Below, in pieces: positions 17,797 through 28,600 of a stretch of 55,545 nt of DNA. Location of the stretch: contig JAJRSF010000050.1 of the NCBI GenBank assembly GCA_024278935.1, forward strand, positions 1-55,545. Direction: 5' to 3'. The notes beneath the pieces are model-generated. The model worked only from the letters and a program-made list of their open reading frames with translations, searched no databases and was not told the DNA's origin. The DNA comes from Candidatus Zixiibacteriota bacterium (GTDB lineage: Bacteria; Zixibacteria; MSB-5A5; GN15; FEB-12). Each line of letters begins with the position of its first letter. Position 1 is the first letter of the stretch. The translations under genes were made by a program, and so were the position numbers.

Positions 17797-20526
17797 TTAG
17801 AATTCGCAAATAACTTGGTCACGGTTGCCATTTACAAGTTCAGGGGTCTGCTCTCTGTCGAGTTGTCCAGCAGTGCTTTTAACATTACTATATAAATAAT
17901 CATAGAGTTCTCCGAGAGTAATCTTGCCATCCTTATTTGTATCAGATTCAACCGACATTCCTTTCATCAGAAAATAACTAAAGATACCATGCTTCTCTGT
18001 CGGATATCCAGAGCTTATCTGATTAGCAGATGATGCCGATATTAAAGTCACATTCGATGGGACCGCTGACTGTGCAATTTCTAGGAGAGCGGGTCTTGCA
18101 CCGACAAGTAGCATTTCATTTTCTTTATTCTGTCCGCTAAAACAGGCGTCAAGCATTACCGTAACCGACTTTGCATTTAAGGCACCCAGATTTTTATAAA
18201 GCTGATAACTCGAATAACCATTTTGTGCGTAATTTGGATCAATATCATACGGGATTACATACGGAACTTTTGTTTTTATATCCGGGGCACCATGCCCACT
18301 GTAAAATACAAAAATATCAGAATTCTCAGTCACCCGTCTTGAGAGCCAACCGTCTTCATCAAACAGTTTCGAGAACTCACCTACTGTGGCACCGTCGTCA
18401 ACAAGGTAATAAACATTGGCATCGGGGATACCAAGTATCTTAGTAGCATATTGGTAAAAAGCTCCGGCATCGCGACTGGCATACGATGCAGATGATGCGT
18501 ATTTATATTTTTCAATTCCGATAATAACAGCCAAACTGCTTGAACGTGTTATTTTTGATTTAACTGTGACCTCATCAATATCCGACTTACTAAATCCTTC
18601 TATCTCTTTAATTTCTGCTTTTGGTATATCAATTTTTGCAATATTAACATCAATAATATTTTCAGTGCGTATATTCATTTTAAGACCAAGATTAATCTCT
18701 TTACCATAATCTCCTTTGGCTTCTGTGATTTTAATCTTCAAAGGTATATCACTCTCAGCATACCTCTTTGATGTAAAGAAATAAAATTCAACCGGTTTAT
18801 ATTCACCCGGCAAAATATTTCCGAGAGCAATTTCTTTTCCCTGATCAGGACAGGAGATATTACGGTTACTACTTGCAAGCATTATAGTCGCATTGACATC
18901 TTCTGCTGCTCCACTTCCGAAATTCTGCACATAGGCAGAGACAACTATCGACTCATTCGGTTCGATAATCGAGTTGCCGTTACCATACGCGTCCCCCTCT
19001 TCGCGATCATTGATAGCGATTTTTTCAATACGAAGATCGGGCGGATTAAAAGCAACTGTTTCGAAATTAAGAATTATCGGGTCGGCATCAAAACCGAACT
19101 CTTCATTCGCCTGAATTCGGATTGAACGTCTTAATGTTTCTACTGTTCCACCTGCTGAAATTGGGATTGATACCGAGTAAGATGATTTACTTTCTATTAC
19201 CTCGACAATCTTCTCTTTGCTATAAAATAAATTTTTATCAGATATTAGAGGAGATAAAGAGATATTTATATTTTGTGCTTTACCAAGACCTTTATTCCAT
19301 AAAGTAAATTCAATACTTCCGCTTTCGTACCCGTCTAATGCCATATTCCCCGAAGGTTCTTTGAACAGAAGATTTTCTATATAAAGATCAGCAGGACGCT
19401 TCGGCATAACATAAGATTTCCCCGTAGGGACAATAAAAACATATGGGTCAACCGAACCATATGTACTATTATTTGCTGTGCATTCTATTGTAATTTCAAA
19501 CCTCAATGAATCAGATTTAGGGGATTCAATATTTTTGATTTCAAATGTCTCTATATAATTCGGTGAATTATCAACTATATCCATGGATTTATATGTAATA
19601 AATCCATCACCTTGATCGGTTGTTAAACACTTGATAGAGATGTCAATTTTTTTAATAGTGACATCATTTTCATTTGTAACAGAAACAATTATCTGTCCTG
19701 TTTTAGAATTTTCAAGAATACCGTTCCCATCAGAGTCTTGATAATGAACTTCGACATGCAGCTTGGGTGAACCTTTCGGGAGCATTTTTATTCTAGGTGC
19801 TGATTCAAAAAAAGTCGCATTCCCGGTAATCATTCCATCATTTCCTTTAGGTGATAAATCTTTAACTACGCCACCTGGGCTGATTTTATCAAAATTGTAA
19901 TAGAGAACTAACCCACTTTCATTTCCGATGAGTTCTTTTCTCATATTCTGATTTACATCATCTATTGAGAGGGCACGATTCAAAATACGTATTTCATCCA
20001 TGCCACCTTTAAAAGCTCCATGATTAGCTATACCATTACCGATTCTTACAGGGAAATCACTTAGATTGGGATAGTAGGCTATAAATTTTTGATCTCCGGT
20101 AAGTACTCCATTTAGATAAATTTTCAACTCGCCTGACTTACTTCCGCTAAATGTAATACAAACATGATTCCAGATATGTTGGATCAATGTTTTTTTACTA
20201 TTCAGGCTAGCGTAACTTCCTCTTTTATTATTTACATCTTTAAATGAAAAGTGTGGTATTAATGAATTAGGACTTATATATAGACCATAGTTTCGTGTAT
20301 CACGCGTTTTTTCCTTTGTAATTAACGGTAGCCATTTGCTGACAATAGTACCGGGATGAACCCAGGCTTCGATGGTAAAAGATTGTAAAGAAAGTGAATT
20401 AGTTGAAGGAACAGTTATCATATCATCAACTCCATCAAACCCAAGAGCTTTGTTTTGAGAGAAAGCCGTACTGCTCACAACTATCACCAAAAAGAAAGCC
20501 AATAAAATTAGTTTTATTATTTTCAT
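17797..20526 (-). CDS. Secreted LamG-caspase (peptidase C14 family) protein 2
   Basis: Paralogue of the neighbouring LamG-caspases, about 909 residues. A clear signal peptide ends near TAFSQ. LamG occupies about 25-240 (ALGFDGVDDMITV, GGMDEIRILNRAL). Several CARDB/Ig-like modules fill 250-640. The C-terminal caspase domain has LAVIIGIEKYKYA, His in FYSGHGAPD and Cys in LDACFSGQ. After the protease core comes a textbook EF-hand loop, DTNKDGKITLGE. The ATG at 20526, preceded by AGGTGGGG, is preferred over the GTG at 20535. Spacing to the upstream caspase gene is about 25 bases. The paralogue's substrate is unknown. The modules between LamG and caspase may be protein- or glycan-interaction spacers. 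Confidence 0.88.
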   Translation of the reverse strand: MKIIKLILLAFFLVIVVSSTAFSQNKALGFDGVDDMITVPSTNSLSLQSFTIEAWVHPGTIVSKWLPLITKEKTRDTRNYGLYISPNSLIPHFSFKDVNNKRGSYASLNSKKTLIQHIWNHVCITFSGSKSGELKIYLNGVLTGDQKFIAYYPNLSDFPVRIGNGIANHGAFKGGMDEIRILNRALSIDDVNQNMRKELIGNESGLVLYYNFDKISPGGVVKDLSPKGNDGMITGNATFFESAPRIKMLPKGSPKLHVEVHYQDSDGNGILENSKTGQIIVSVTNENDVTIKKIDISIKCLTTDQGDGFITYKSMDIVDNSPNYIETFEIKNIESPKSDSLRFEITIECTANNSTYGSVDPYVFIVPTGKSYVMPKRPADLYIENLLFKEPSGNMALDGYESGSIEFTLWNKGLGKAQNINISLSPLISDKNLFYSKEKIVEVIESKSSYSVSIPISAGGTVETLRRSIRIQANEEFGFDADPIILNFETVAFNPPDLRIEKIAINDREEGDAYGNGNSIIEPNESIVVSAYVQNFGSGAAEDVNATIMLASSNRNISCPDQGKEIALGNILPGEYKPVEFYFFTSKRYAESDIPLKIKITEAKGDYGKEINLGLKMNIRTENIIDVNIAKIDIPKAEIKEIEGFSKSDIDEVTVKSKITRSSSLAVIIGIEKYKYASSASYASRDAGAFYQYATKILGIPDANVYYLVDDGATVGEFSKLFDEDGWLSRRVTENSDIFVFYSGHGAPDIKTKVPYVIPYDIDPNYAQNGYSSYQLYKNLGALNAKSVTVMLDACFSGQNKENEMLLVGARPALLEIAQSAVPSNVTLISASSANQISSGYPTEKHGIFSYFLMKGMSVESDTNKDGKITLGELYDYLYSNVKSTAGQLDREQTPELVNGNRDQVICEF

Positions 20527-20550
20527 AATCCCCACCTATTTTATATAACA

Positions 20551-22170
20551 TTAATATTCTACCAGTATACGTCTATTGTTTTTTGTAAATAATTCCGGGG
20601 TTTGTTCACGATCTAATTGTCCGGCAGTTTTTGAAACATTCACTTTTATATAATTATAAAGTTCTTCTATTGTGATTTTGGAATCTAAATCTTTATCTGA
20701 ATATTTCTGAAGACCTTTCATAAGATAATAACTAAACAAGCCATGCCCCTCTTTAGGATAACCCGATGAGATTTGTGCCCCCGATGATGCTGTCATCACA
20801 GTCAGATTTTCCGGTATTGCCGACTTGGTCCATTCTATTCGAACCGGGCGAGCATTGGCAAGAAGCATTTCATTTGAACGAGTTGCTCCACTAAAACATG
20901 CATCCAAAAAAATTGTAATCGACTTCGCATTTAATGAACTTAGGTTTTCATATAGTTTTTTTGTTGAATACCCGGTTGTGGGATAGTCAGGGTCAACATC
21001 GGATGGTATCAAGTACGGCATTTTAGTCTCTAAATCAGGAGCTACATGCCCACTGTAATAAATAAATATCTCTGTATTCTCGTTTGTTCGTCGCTTGAGA
21101 TAACCATTTTTCCCAAACAGTTTCATAAACTCACCAAGGGTTGCAGCTTCGTTTGTTATCGTATAAATATTTTCAGTTGGTATCCCCAGTAATTTATTCG
21201 CATACTTCTCAAACATAAGAGCATCTGCTTTAGCAAAAGTTGCTGGAGGAGCATTTTTATATTTTTCAATTCCAATAATAACAGCAATGCCATCAGGTCG
21301 TTTGATTTTAGAATTTTTTGTAATAGAATCAATATCGGAAATTTTTTGATCTTGTTTAGTTTTGCTTGCCACTATTACATCTCGGGAAAATACAGATCGG
21401 TGTTCTTCAATAGAAATACCGTTCATCAACATTCCCTTATGTCCCTTGTAGGATAAATCCAAAAATGTACCATCGCCATCAATCCGATTAAAATCATAAT
21501 AAAGAATCAATCCAGATTCGTTTCCGGTTATTTTATTTTTTACATGCTTTTTGATCTCTTTAAAACTAAGGGAACGGTTCCATAGCATCAACTCATCAAT
21601 CATCCCAGAATAATTTCCAAGCTTTTCCTTGTTCCCACCAATTTGCCTCGCTAATAACCTAACTATTTTTGAACTGGTTATACCCCTAGCGGCGAACTCT
21701 CCATCTATATATAAAACTGGTTGTTTGTTTGCAAAGACAATTGCAATATGTGTCCATTTTTCTATGTTAATTTTTTTAACCAAAAGAGCCACTTTATGAT
21801 TACTTAATCCATAGTAATTAGACTGTTCAAATACAATAACACCATTTTGTCCTACCGATAATCCAACACCTGCCTGTTTTACATTGCTTCGACGCACATC
21901 CATCGCTTTGCCATGCTCTGGATAGATAATACATCCATGGTTACTAGTACCTCCATGCGCTTGTTCGGGGTTATTAATCGGAGCTGACGGCTTTACCCAA
22001 ACTTCAATTGTAAAATTATCCTTTGGTGCTGCAGAAGGAGCAAAAACAGTTTCAATTCTGTCATCTATACCATCAAGCACAAGAACCTTGTTGTCAACTT
22101 GTTGTTCCGAACTAAGAACAACTGAAAAAGCTAAGATATATGTAATTAATAACATTGATAATATTTTCAT
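20551..22170 (-). CDS. Secreted LamG-caspase (peptidase C14 family) protein 3, compact form
   Basis: The shortest of the three LamG-caspases (about 539 residues): signal peptide, LamG (about 25-260, with MIDELMLWNRSL), a short linker and the caspase domain (about 300-535). It lacks the Ig-like spacer modules. The catalytic Cys (DACFSGA) and His are present, but the usual GHG reads SGHVAPD: the Gly after the His is Val (codon GTA, 21043-21045). That may impair activity or be a sequence error. An EF-hand-like loop DKDLDSKITIEE follows the core. The ATG at 22170 overlaps the stop of the CvpA-like gene (ATGA), so it is translationally coupled, and AGGTGGG precedes it. Confidence 0.87.
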   Translation of the reverse strand: MKILSMLLITYILAFSVVLSSEQQVDNKVLVLDGIDDRIETVFAPSAAPKDNFTIEVWVKPSAPINNPEQAHGGTSNHGCIIYPEHGKAMDVRRSNVKQAGVGLSVGQNGVIVFEQSNYYGLSNHKVALLVKKINIEKWTHIAIVFANKQPVLYIDGEFAARGITSSKIVRLLARQIGGNKEKLGNYSGMIDELMLWNRSLSFKEIKKHVKNKITGNESGLILYYDFNRIDGDGTFLDLSYKGHKGMLMNGISIEEHRSVFSRDVIVASKTKQDQKISDIDSITKNSKIKRPDGIAVIIGIEKYKNAPPATFAKADALMFEKYANKLLGIPTENIYTITNEAATLGEFMKLFGKNGYLKRRTNENTEIFIYYSGHVAPDLETKMPYLIPSDVDPDYPTTGYSTKKLYENLSSLNAKSITIFLDACFSGATRSNEMLLANARPVRIEWTKSAIPENLTVMTASSGAQISSGYPKEGHGLFSYYLMKGLQKYSDKDLDSKITIEELYNYIKVNVSKTAGQLDREQTPELFTKNNRRILVEY

Positions 22171-22700
22171 AATTCCCACCTATTTACAAATCCGGTTAGA
22201 TCTTTTATTTTCTTTTCAATCTTATCTATATAATTTTGATCCATCAACCATTTTTCAAATTTTACAAGTTCACTAAGACTGACTGTTTTATCAAAATACT
22301 TATCGTCTTTTGGAAGAAGAAATAATGAAACATTGCTAAGTGAAACGATAATAATAATATATACAAGCCCGTTTAGAAGACCACCTAACATAGAATTTAC
22401 CACGCCCACTACAGTGAGATTGACAAGTTTAGTTAGGTACCTCCCTATATAATACATTGCCGTCACAACTGATAAAAAAATTATTACAAACGAAACAGCG
22501 ACTGACACGTTTTTGTCATAGACAGGGAATTGGGCATAGTCGGCAAGTTCATAACAAAAATGAGCCGCAACAAAATAAGCCAAGATAATAGAACAAAACC
22601 AAATCACTTGATTTATAATACCTTTTCTATAGCCTTTATAGAAAAAGATTACAAGCATAGACAACAAAATAGCATCAATGAAAAATAGATCCCAATCCAT
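22167..22700 (-). CDS. CvpA-family inner-membrane protein
   Basis: Small polytopic membrane protein, about 177 residues, with four hydrophobic helices (about 6-22, 30-47, 64-84 and 98-122). It has the CvpA-like opening D-x(6)-L followed by YKGYRKGIINQ, a signature of the colicin V production family. CvpA proteins affect envelope integrity and secretion in enterobacteria, but their biochemical role is unsettled. The ATG at 22700 with GGAG upstream is preferred over the GTG at 22706. Its stop overlaps the start of LamG-caspase 3. Its place in the operon suggests an envelope-linked role for the caspase system. Confidence 0.75.
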   Translation of the reverse strand: MDWDLFFIDAILLSMLVIFFYKGYRKGIINQVIWFCSIILAYFVAAHFCYELADYAQFPVYDKNVSVAVSFVIIFLSVVTAMYYIGRYLTKLVNLTVVGVVNSMLGGLLNGLVYIIIIVSLSNVSLFLLPKDDKYFDKTVSLSELVKFEKWLMDQNYIDKIEKKIKDLTGFVNRWEL

Positions 22701-22721
22701 TCTCACTCCAAATTTTAAATA

Positions 22722-23996
22722 TTATTCAACCCACTCATCATAGAGAGACATTCTCTCAAGAACTCTGTTTAAGTAATCTTTGGTTTCTTTATACGGCAAG
22801 ACCCTGTTAAGTTTTTTTACTATACCGTCAAAATTCTCACCTTGTACAGCACCGGCAATGCGGTTTAATTTTTTTGTACCGGTTAAAGCTCTGGCAAGAG
22901 TTCCAATGCCACCATTGTATGATGCGATAGCACATGGATAAGCAAGCTGATCATCTTGTATTTCTTTTAAATATTTAAACCTTACAATATTCAAATATGC
23001 ACATCCAAGCTCAATGTTATTGGCAGGATTATACAAGTATTCCTTTTTGAGTAATTTATCTTTTCCGTATACAAACTTATAAGCATCACGTCCTGCTGAT
23101 CCCGGGACAATTTGCATAAGCCCGAATGCCGGAATCCGAGATGTCGCTACAGGATTAAAATATGATTCTGTATGCATTATCGCCAGGACAAGTCTTGGAT
23201 CAAGCTGATATTTATCAGCATAGGTCAAAACCAAGTCAAAATATCGAGCGGCTCTTTTTTTAATATGATCGGGTACAAGTTTATAATTTCCTGAGAGTTT
23301 GATTCTTCTCAATCCATCAGTTCCAACAACAGTATCAATAACAATATTATTGACACCTACCGTCTCTTCAATAAATTCCCGGGCATTTTCACTTTTCACT
23401 TCTTCACCGGTTATCTCAGCGACTTGATTTATTAAAATAGGGACCTTAATTTTTTCTATTTGTCCGCTATCTTTATTATCTATAAGTTTTCTGATTCCTT
23501 CTTCTTTATCAGTTAAGCTTACAATTTCAGTATGAGTACTTTGTTCTGCATCATTATTAGTCTGATAAAGATCATTACTTCCAGAAGTTGTAATCGAAGT
23601 CGTCAATTCTTTAAGGACTGTAAGTTTTGCATCATTTAACTTAACATCGTCTGCCTCGATTTCAATGAGAACCGATGCTTCCACTTTCCCTTTTTCAAAG
23701 TCTACATGAATACGTGCGGAATAATCTTTTTTGTATTCAACATAATCTTTTTTAGATGGGTAAACGTGATCGTCCCACATTCTATCAACTTTTATGACAA
23801 AGGCATTGTACAAACTATCCTGCCTTGCAACAAATTCATCATATTTCAAATCCATGTTTGAACTGAAAGAATTAAATAAGGAATCCTGACGATTTGAAAA
23901 ATTATCAAATGCATCATCTGCTGCGGCAGAATGCCACAGCAGTATTGATATCAGAAATACAAACGAAGATTTACAAATTAATTTTAACCTCATCAT
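22722..23996 (-). CDS. MltC-like lytic murein transglycosylase
   Basis: Periplasmic peptidoglycan-cleaving enzyme of 424 residues with a signal peptide ending near HSAAADD. The N-terminal half (about 30-230) contains coiled-coil-rich sequence and a region like the DUF3393 domain of MltC. The C-terminal SLT (lysozyme-like) domain, about 250-420, has the catalytic Glu in AIMHTESYFNP, the motif FGLMQIVPGSAG and the ASYNGG segment, all typical of family 1 transglycosylases. It starts 3 bases after the lipoprotein gene stop. MltC is normally a lipoprotein; no lipobox Cys is evident here. In this operon it may open or remodel peptidoglycan so that secreted partners can assemble. Confidence 0.9.
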   Translation of the reverse strand: MMRLKLICKSSFVFLISILLWHSAAADDAFDNFSNRQDSLFNSFSSNMDLKYDEFVARQDSLYNAFVIKVDRMWDDHVYPSKKDYVEYKKDYSARIHVDFEKGKVEASVLIEIEADDVKLNDAKLTVLKELTTSITTSGSNDLYQTNNDAEQSTHTEIVSLTDKEEGIRKLIDNKDSGQIEKIKVPILINQVAEITGEEVKSENAREFIEETVGVNNIVIDTVVGTDGLRRIKLSGNYKLVPDHIKKRAARYFDLVLTYADKYQLDPRLVLAIMHTESYFNPVATSRIPAFGLMQIVPGSAGRDAYKFVYGKDKLLKKEYLYNPANNIELGCAYLNIVRFKYLKEIQDDQLAYPCAIASYNGGIGTLARALTGTKKLNRIAGAVQGENFDGIVKKLNRVLPYKETKDYLNRVLERMSLYDEWVE

Positions 23997-23999
23997 TTT

Positions 24000-24590
24000 T
24001 TATCCCTGTTTTTGAGATTCTTCGAACTCTTTAACTTTTCTTTCCATCTCTTTGACCTGTTCGCTATCTTTAAACATTCTCCAGATTTCTTCATTTCTTT
24101 TAAGACTTTGCAAAACAGCTTTATTTGCTGTACCGATAGGAATCTGTAAAATCACATAGGCACGGTACTTATCACCTTCAGGTATAATCTTACGAAAAGT
24201 TTCTTTAGCACCTTGTACGACCTGCGATGCAGCTTGCGACATTGTTTCTTTATACATTGATTCAAAATCTTCATTGTCCACATCTTCACGAGTTATACTC
24301 TCACGTAGACTGACCGCTTTGCTGTTCATGAAATTAGCTATCTCGCTAGCAGCTTGCAAATTAGCTTTGTTCACAGCGATTTGCATATCTCTTGAAATTT
24401 TAGAACCTTTACCTTCGATAATATCCGGATTGTTATTGATTGCTTCATATTCAGCCGGAATCCCGGTTGTTGTCTGGACTACTTTTGCTTCTTCGGGTGG
24501 TAAAATTATTGTAGTACCTCCACCACAACCAATCACAGATACCAACAAAAATGCCAGTAAACAAAACTTTAAGATTAATCCTTGTTTCAT
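24000..24590 (-). CDS. LPP20-like lipoprotein
   Basis: Lipoprotein of 196 residues. The signal peptide ends in a lipobox (LVSVIGCGGG), giving a lipidated N-terminal Cys near residue 22. The body matches the general pattern of LPP20-type proteins: a GKGSKISRDMQIAVNKANLQAASEIA helix-rich segment (first part quoted only as GKGSKIS), then a beta hairpin ending YRAYVILQIPIG, and a charged C-terminal helix. AAGGAG lies 7 bases before the ATG. Function is not known beyond envelope localisation. LPP20-like and DUF4384 proteins, both present in this operon, share a related N-terminal helical region. Confidence 0.7.
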   Translation of the reverse strand: MKQGLILKFCLLAFLLVSVIGCGGGTTIILPPEEAKVVQTTTGIPAEYEAINNNPDIIEGKGSKISRDMQIAVNKANLQAASEIANFMNSKAVSLRESITREDVDNEDFESMYKETMSQAASQVVQGAKETFRKIIPEGDKYRAYVILQIPIGTANKAVLQSLKRNEEIWRMFKDSEQVKEMERKVKEFEESQKQG

Positions 24591-24621
24591 TTGTAACTCC
24601 TTTTTAAGATTGTTAACACTA

Positions 24622-25611
24622 CTACGCTATTTTAATAACCCTGCGAATCGATTCAAATATTATTATGATTACAAATACCCCGGCAAACAATAAGTTCTCA
24701 GTAAAGAGACTAAAAAGATTTGACGGTGTAAATACATACCCCGAAACAAATTCAGATATATCGGACCCAAGCATAAAATAATTGAACAACGATGTAACCA
24801 CTTGTCCGATTTTAAGCATACTTGAAATAAGTATCATATATTTTACTGGTTTTGAAACAGCATCTAAAACATCAGTAGACTCGTTCTCTTCTTCATCTGC
24901 CTCAACATGCGTTTTCGCAACATTGGCATCTTCTACATGAGCCTCATTGTCAGCTATGATAGATGTTTTTTTTGTCGTAAGTTTTTTTCTTCTTTTCCTA
25001 AATCTAATGATTCGAAAAATGCTCCACACGATAACAAAAAAAGCTGCAATTCCTGATACGATAAAAGTCCTATCTATAGCACCACTGATTCGTTTTTTTC
25101 TTTTCGTCTCATTTAAAACATTAGAATCCATTTTATGATAGAGACTTGTTTCCAATTTAGCATTGACAATAGTGTCTACAAAAAAACCTTCGAGCATGTG
25201 GATATCAATGTATTCTAATTCCAGCGTGTCAAGATCTGCGAGATATATAAAATTGGGATCATTAGGATTTAGAAGAGCACCTTGTTTGAAATATTTAATC
25301 ACATCACTTTTTTTATCAGCCTCTAAACTATATAGAGCTAATAAACCTTTTGTAAGAGCATCTCCCGGTAAAAGACTATCTGCTTGTTGCAAGGCTTTCC
25401 ATGAAATATCCAAACGGTCTAAATTTCTAAAATTAAGAGATAAGACCAAAAGATTTTGATGACGAACCTCTGCTGAGACATCTGTTCTCACAACAGTTTC
25501 TTCTATTTTATTTGCCCAATAGATATCTACAGCAGAATCAATATTAGGACGAAGATGATAGCCTGCCATCAGTAGAAAGATTAAAGAGACTAGTGCAATT
25601 ACTATTTTCAA
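24622..25611 (-). CDS. Membrane protein with periplasmic TPR-like domain
   Basis: A protein of unknown function, about 329 residues. An N-terminal hydrophobic segment (VIALVSLIFLLMAGYHL) is followed by about 150 helical residues with TPR-like spacing (LLVLSLNFRNLDRLDISWKA region; DALTKGLLALYSLEAD). A second membrane helix lies near 185-205, then a Lys/Arg-rich and Glu-rich cytosolic stretch, and two more helices near the C-terminus. I chose the TTG at 25611, which has AAAGGA at proper spacing and begins directly at the signal-like segment, over the upstream TTG at 25650. The topology suggests a scaffold or sensor spanning the inner membrane within the caspase operon. Confidence 0.6.
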   Translation of the reverse strand: MKIVIALVSLIFLLMAGYHLRPNIDSAVDIYWANKIEETVVRTDVSAEVRHQNLLVLSLNFRNLDRLDISWKALQQADSLLPGDALTKGLLALYSLEADKKSDVIKYFKQGALLNPNDPNFIYLADLDTLELEYIDIHMLEGFFVDTIVNAKLETSLYHKMDSNVLNETKRKKRISGAIDRTFIVSGIAAFFVIVWSIFRIIRFRKRRKKLTTKKTSIIADNEAHVEDANVAKTHVEADEEENESTDVLDAVSKPVKYMILISSMLKIGQVVTSLFNYFMLGSDISEFVSGYVFTPSNLFSLFTENLLFAGVFVIIIIFESIRRVIKIA

Positions 25612-25698
25612 AATTAATCCTTTACAATGTTTAGAATAATTATTCTGCAATCATTACTTTATAATATTAATAATATTCAATTAATAATTTCATATCTT

Positions 25699-28600
25699 TT
25701 ATCTTAATTCAACCAATACCATATTAGGGTCTCCACTGGAAATCTGTGCCGTTTGCTTAGAATTGACTCGAGAGGCATATTCAGGAATATGTTTTTCTAA
25801 ATAATTTGATATTTCCCGAACAGTAAGTTTGTTATTATTATTTCCTTCGTCATCTGCTGCTCCACGTAACCCTTTGAGTAAAAAGTATGTAAACAATCCG
25901 TGATATTGCTCTGCTAAAGGGATTGCTGTTTCACCTGCCGATGTCGCATACAAAGAAACTTCGCCATCACCATCAAGTGTAATTGTTTTTTCAATATATG
26001 CAGGTCGTTGTTCTACTAATTCTTTTCCTTCCCTACTTTTTCCCATGAAGCACGCATCAAAAGCGACAAAAAGCATTTTAGGTGAGAATGATTGCAGTTT
26101 GTGAAGTATTTGTCCAACTGCGAGTCCGCCTTTTAAAGCATCCTCATGAGTAGGGGCAACATCATAGGGAAGTATAAATGAAGATTGTTTTTCATCCGTC
26201 GCAGTATAGTTCGGAACACCATGCCCCGAATAATAGAAAAGGATTTCGGAGTTATTTTTATTTTGTTCAAGGAATACAGAAATTGGAGAACCATCTGCCA
26301 ACATTTTATTAAGATTATAATTACTCGCAAATTCATCATAGTATGAAAAGATATTTTTTTCAGGTACCCCAAAAACATGTTCGGCATAAGCCGCAAAAAC
26401 TTCGGCATCATGTCGGGAATATTTTGATTTACCTGTTTGTAAATAATCTTCAATACCGATTACAATAGCACATCTGTTTTTTTTAAATTTTCCTTTACCA
26501 ATCTTTTCAATCTCGACATCAATATCACTAAAAAGTTCTCGCCCTCGTGAATCTAAAATTGATAATTTACTCGATACAGGCTTGTAAGTTACAATAAACT
26601 CTTTACTGCTTATAATATTCGTTTGAATTTCTCTTGACCGAATTTTAATAATATTTTCCCCGACCTCAAGAGGTAATTCCAAATCAGAAATAGAAAAGAT
26701 TTCATTATTCATATCTTTTAAAATAGCTTGTGCTTCTAAATTTGTGTGATCATACTGATTGCTCCTATTCACAGAAATATCAAAATTTGCTATACCACGA
26801 GCAGATGATAATGCAAAAGCTTTAACACGATAGACATCTTCATGAACTGTAATTTCCTTAACCGACGGGGAGACTCTAATCCTTACCCCACTTGAATTTC
26901 GCCCGCCGGTAGGTGCTCTATTAGTGTTTATATTCATATTATTATTACTATAACTAATCGTTTCAGGGGCTTTTGCAATTAATTTATCTCGGTCGATTAT
27001 ATTTAGATTAAGAATATCTGTAACACCTGAAAATTCATCTTGCGAGACATCAATATTTATTTCCAGTGAACCAGAAGATTCGCCACCTGCGACTGAAATA
27101 TTAATAGGTATTTGTTCAGCACTAGAGTTTGCCAGAATAGTCCCAATATCAATTATATTTGGTAAAATTGAAACATGACTTCGATTTCCTTTGATACGTA
27201 CTTTTACATTGGCAGCATCTATGTCCCCTTTATTATGAATCAGGAGCTTCATGACAGCTATCTCCCCCTGTTGAATCGACATATTTGCTAAATTTAATCT
27301 TGCATCAATATCTAATTTAGGTGTTCTGTTTTTCACCGGGATAATAAAAGTTGTATCAATTCCTTCAAAGCCGAGATCTTGCTGAACAGACAAACTGACT
27401 TTTATTTCTGAACCGGAAAAATTTCGTGGTACATCAAAGTGAACTGTTTGTTCACCGCCTGTTTTACCTATATCAATCGTGCCGACTTGTTGCACTGCGT
27501 TATGCGCTATTATCCCGTATGTAAATGAAAATTTTATTGATACATCAGAAGCACTTAATGAACCAATATTTTTAGGTAGAACAGATACTTTATAGCTTTT
27601 TCCATTAGTTACTTCTGATGGTTTCAGAATCGTTGCCACAAGATATGGAGTGTTATGTTTCACATCTTTAGCATTATCTTTTAACACTAAGCCGGGTATA
27701 TCACGTTTATCGTTTACAGCAAAATCATACACCAATTTTGATGCTCTAAAATTCTTTGATAATCTAATGAGGAATTTTACCGGTCTTGTTTCTCCAGGTC
27801 GAATCTCACCGAGAATATCTACATCGTTCAATACAGATAAACCCAATGTATGTTTAAAAGATATTTCCGCCTGTGCTTGTTGTGAACGACCTTTACCACT
27901 GTTTTTAATAAATAAAGTAAGTTCTACCGTTTCTCCATTTTCCGGTATTTTATTATTATTTCCTCGAGCTTGTCCTGTTCTTCCGTCATTCCACTCTACT
28001 GCTGTTAACTCAAAAACCGGTGGCACTAATTCTTCTATTTGCAAAGGTAAGAGAATCGGGCGGGCATCTCGTTTTTGAGACTCTGTAGTAATAATTGAAA
28101 AATCAACTTTACCGTTTGATGCTTGAGTTTTAACCTTTAGTTTCCATTGAGTAACAGAAGATTGCCCGGAAAATAATGTGCCTATATTTTCGGTTTTCTT
28201 TTCCAATATTATATCATTATTATTACAAGTTAGTTCGATACTGACACCAAATGCAGAGCCCTCACCGTCGTTTATTGTTGTAGTTGTAATAATCGCTTCA
28301 GACTCGGAAGCATTTAAAATATAATTCGGATCAAAAGTTTTACTATCATCAAAAGCAACCGATGTACTCAGATTGCAAGGCATAGAATTTAAGGCAGCGT
28401 ATGAGTCAATGTCATAAAGATCGTATAAATGAATAAATTTATCAGACCCTGCCCAAGCCAAAGTATGTCCATCAGGGCTAATCGCAAGATTAGTAACACG
28501 ATTTGCCTTCACCTCTATACGACCGATTATACTCTTTATGATTAAATCATGTATGATTATGACATTATTATTTCCTCCCGATGCCAGGAAACGTCCATCA

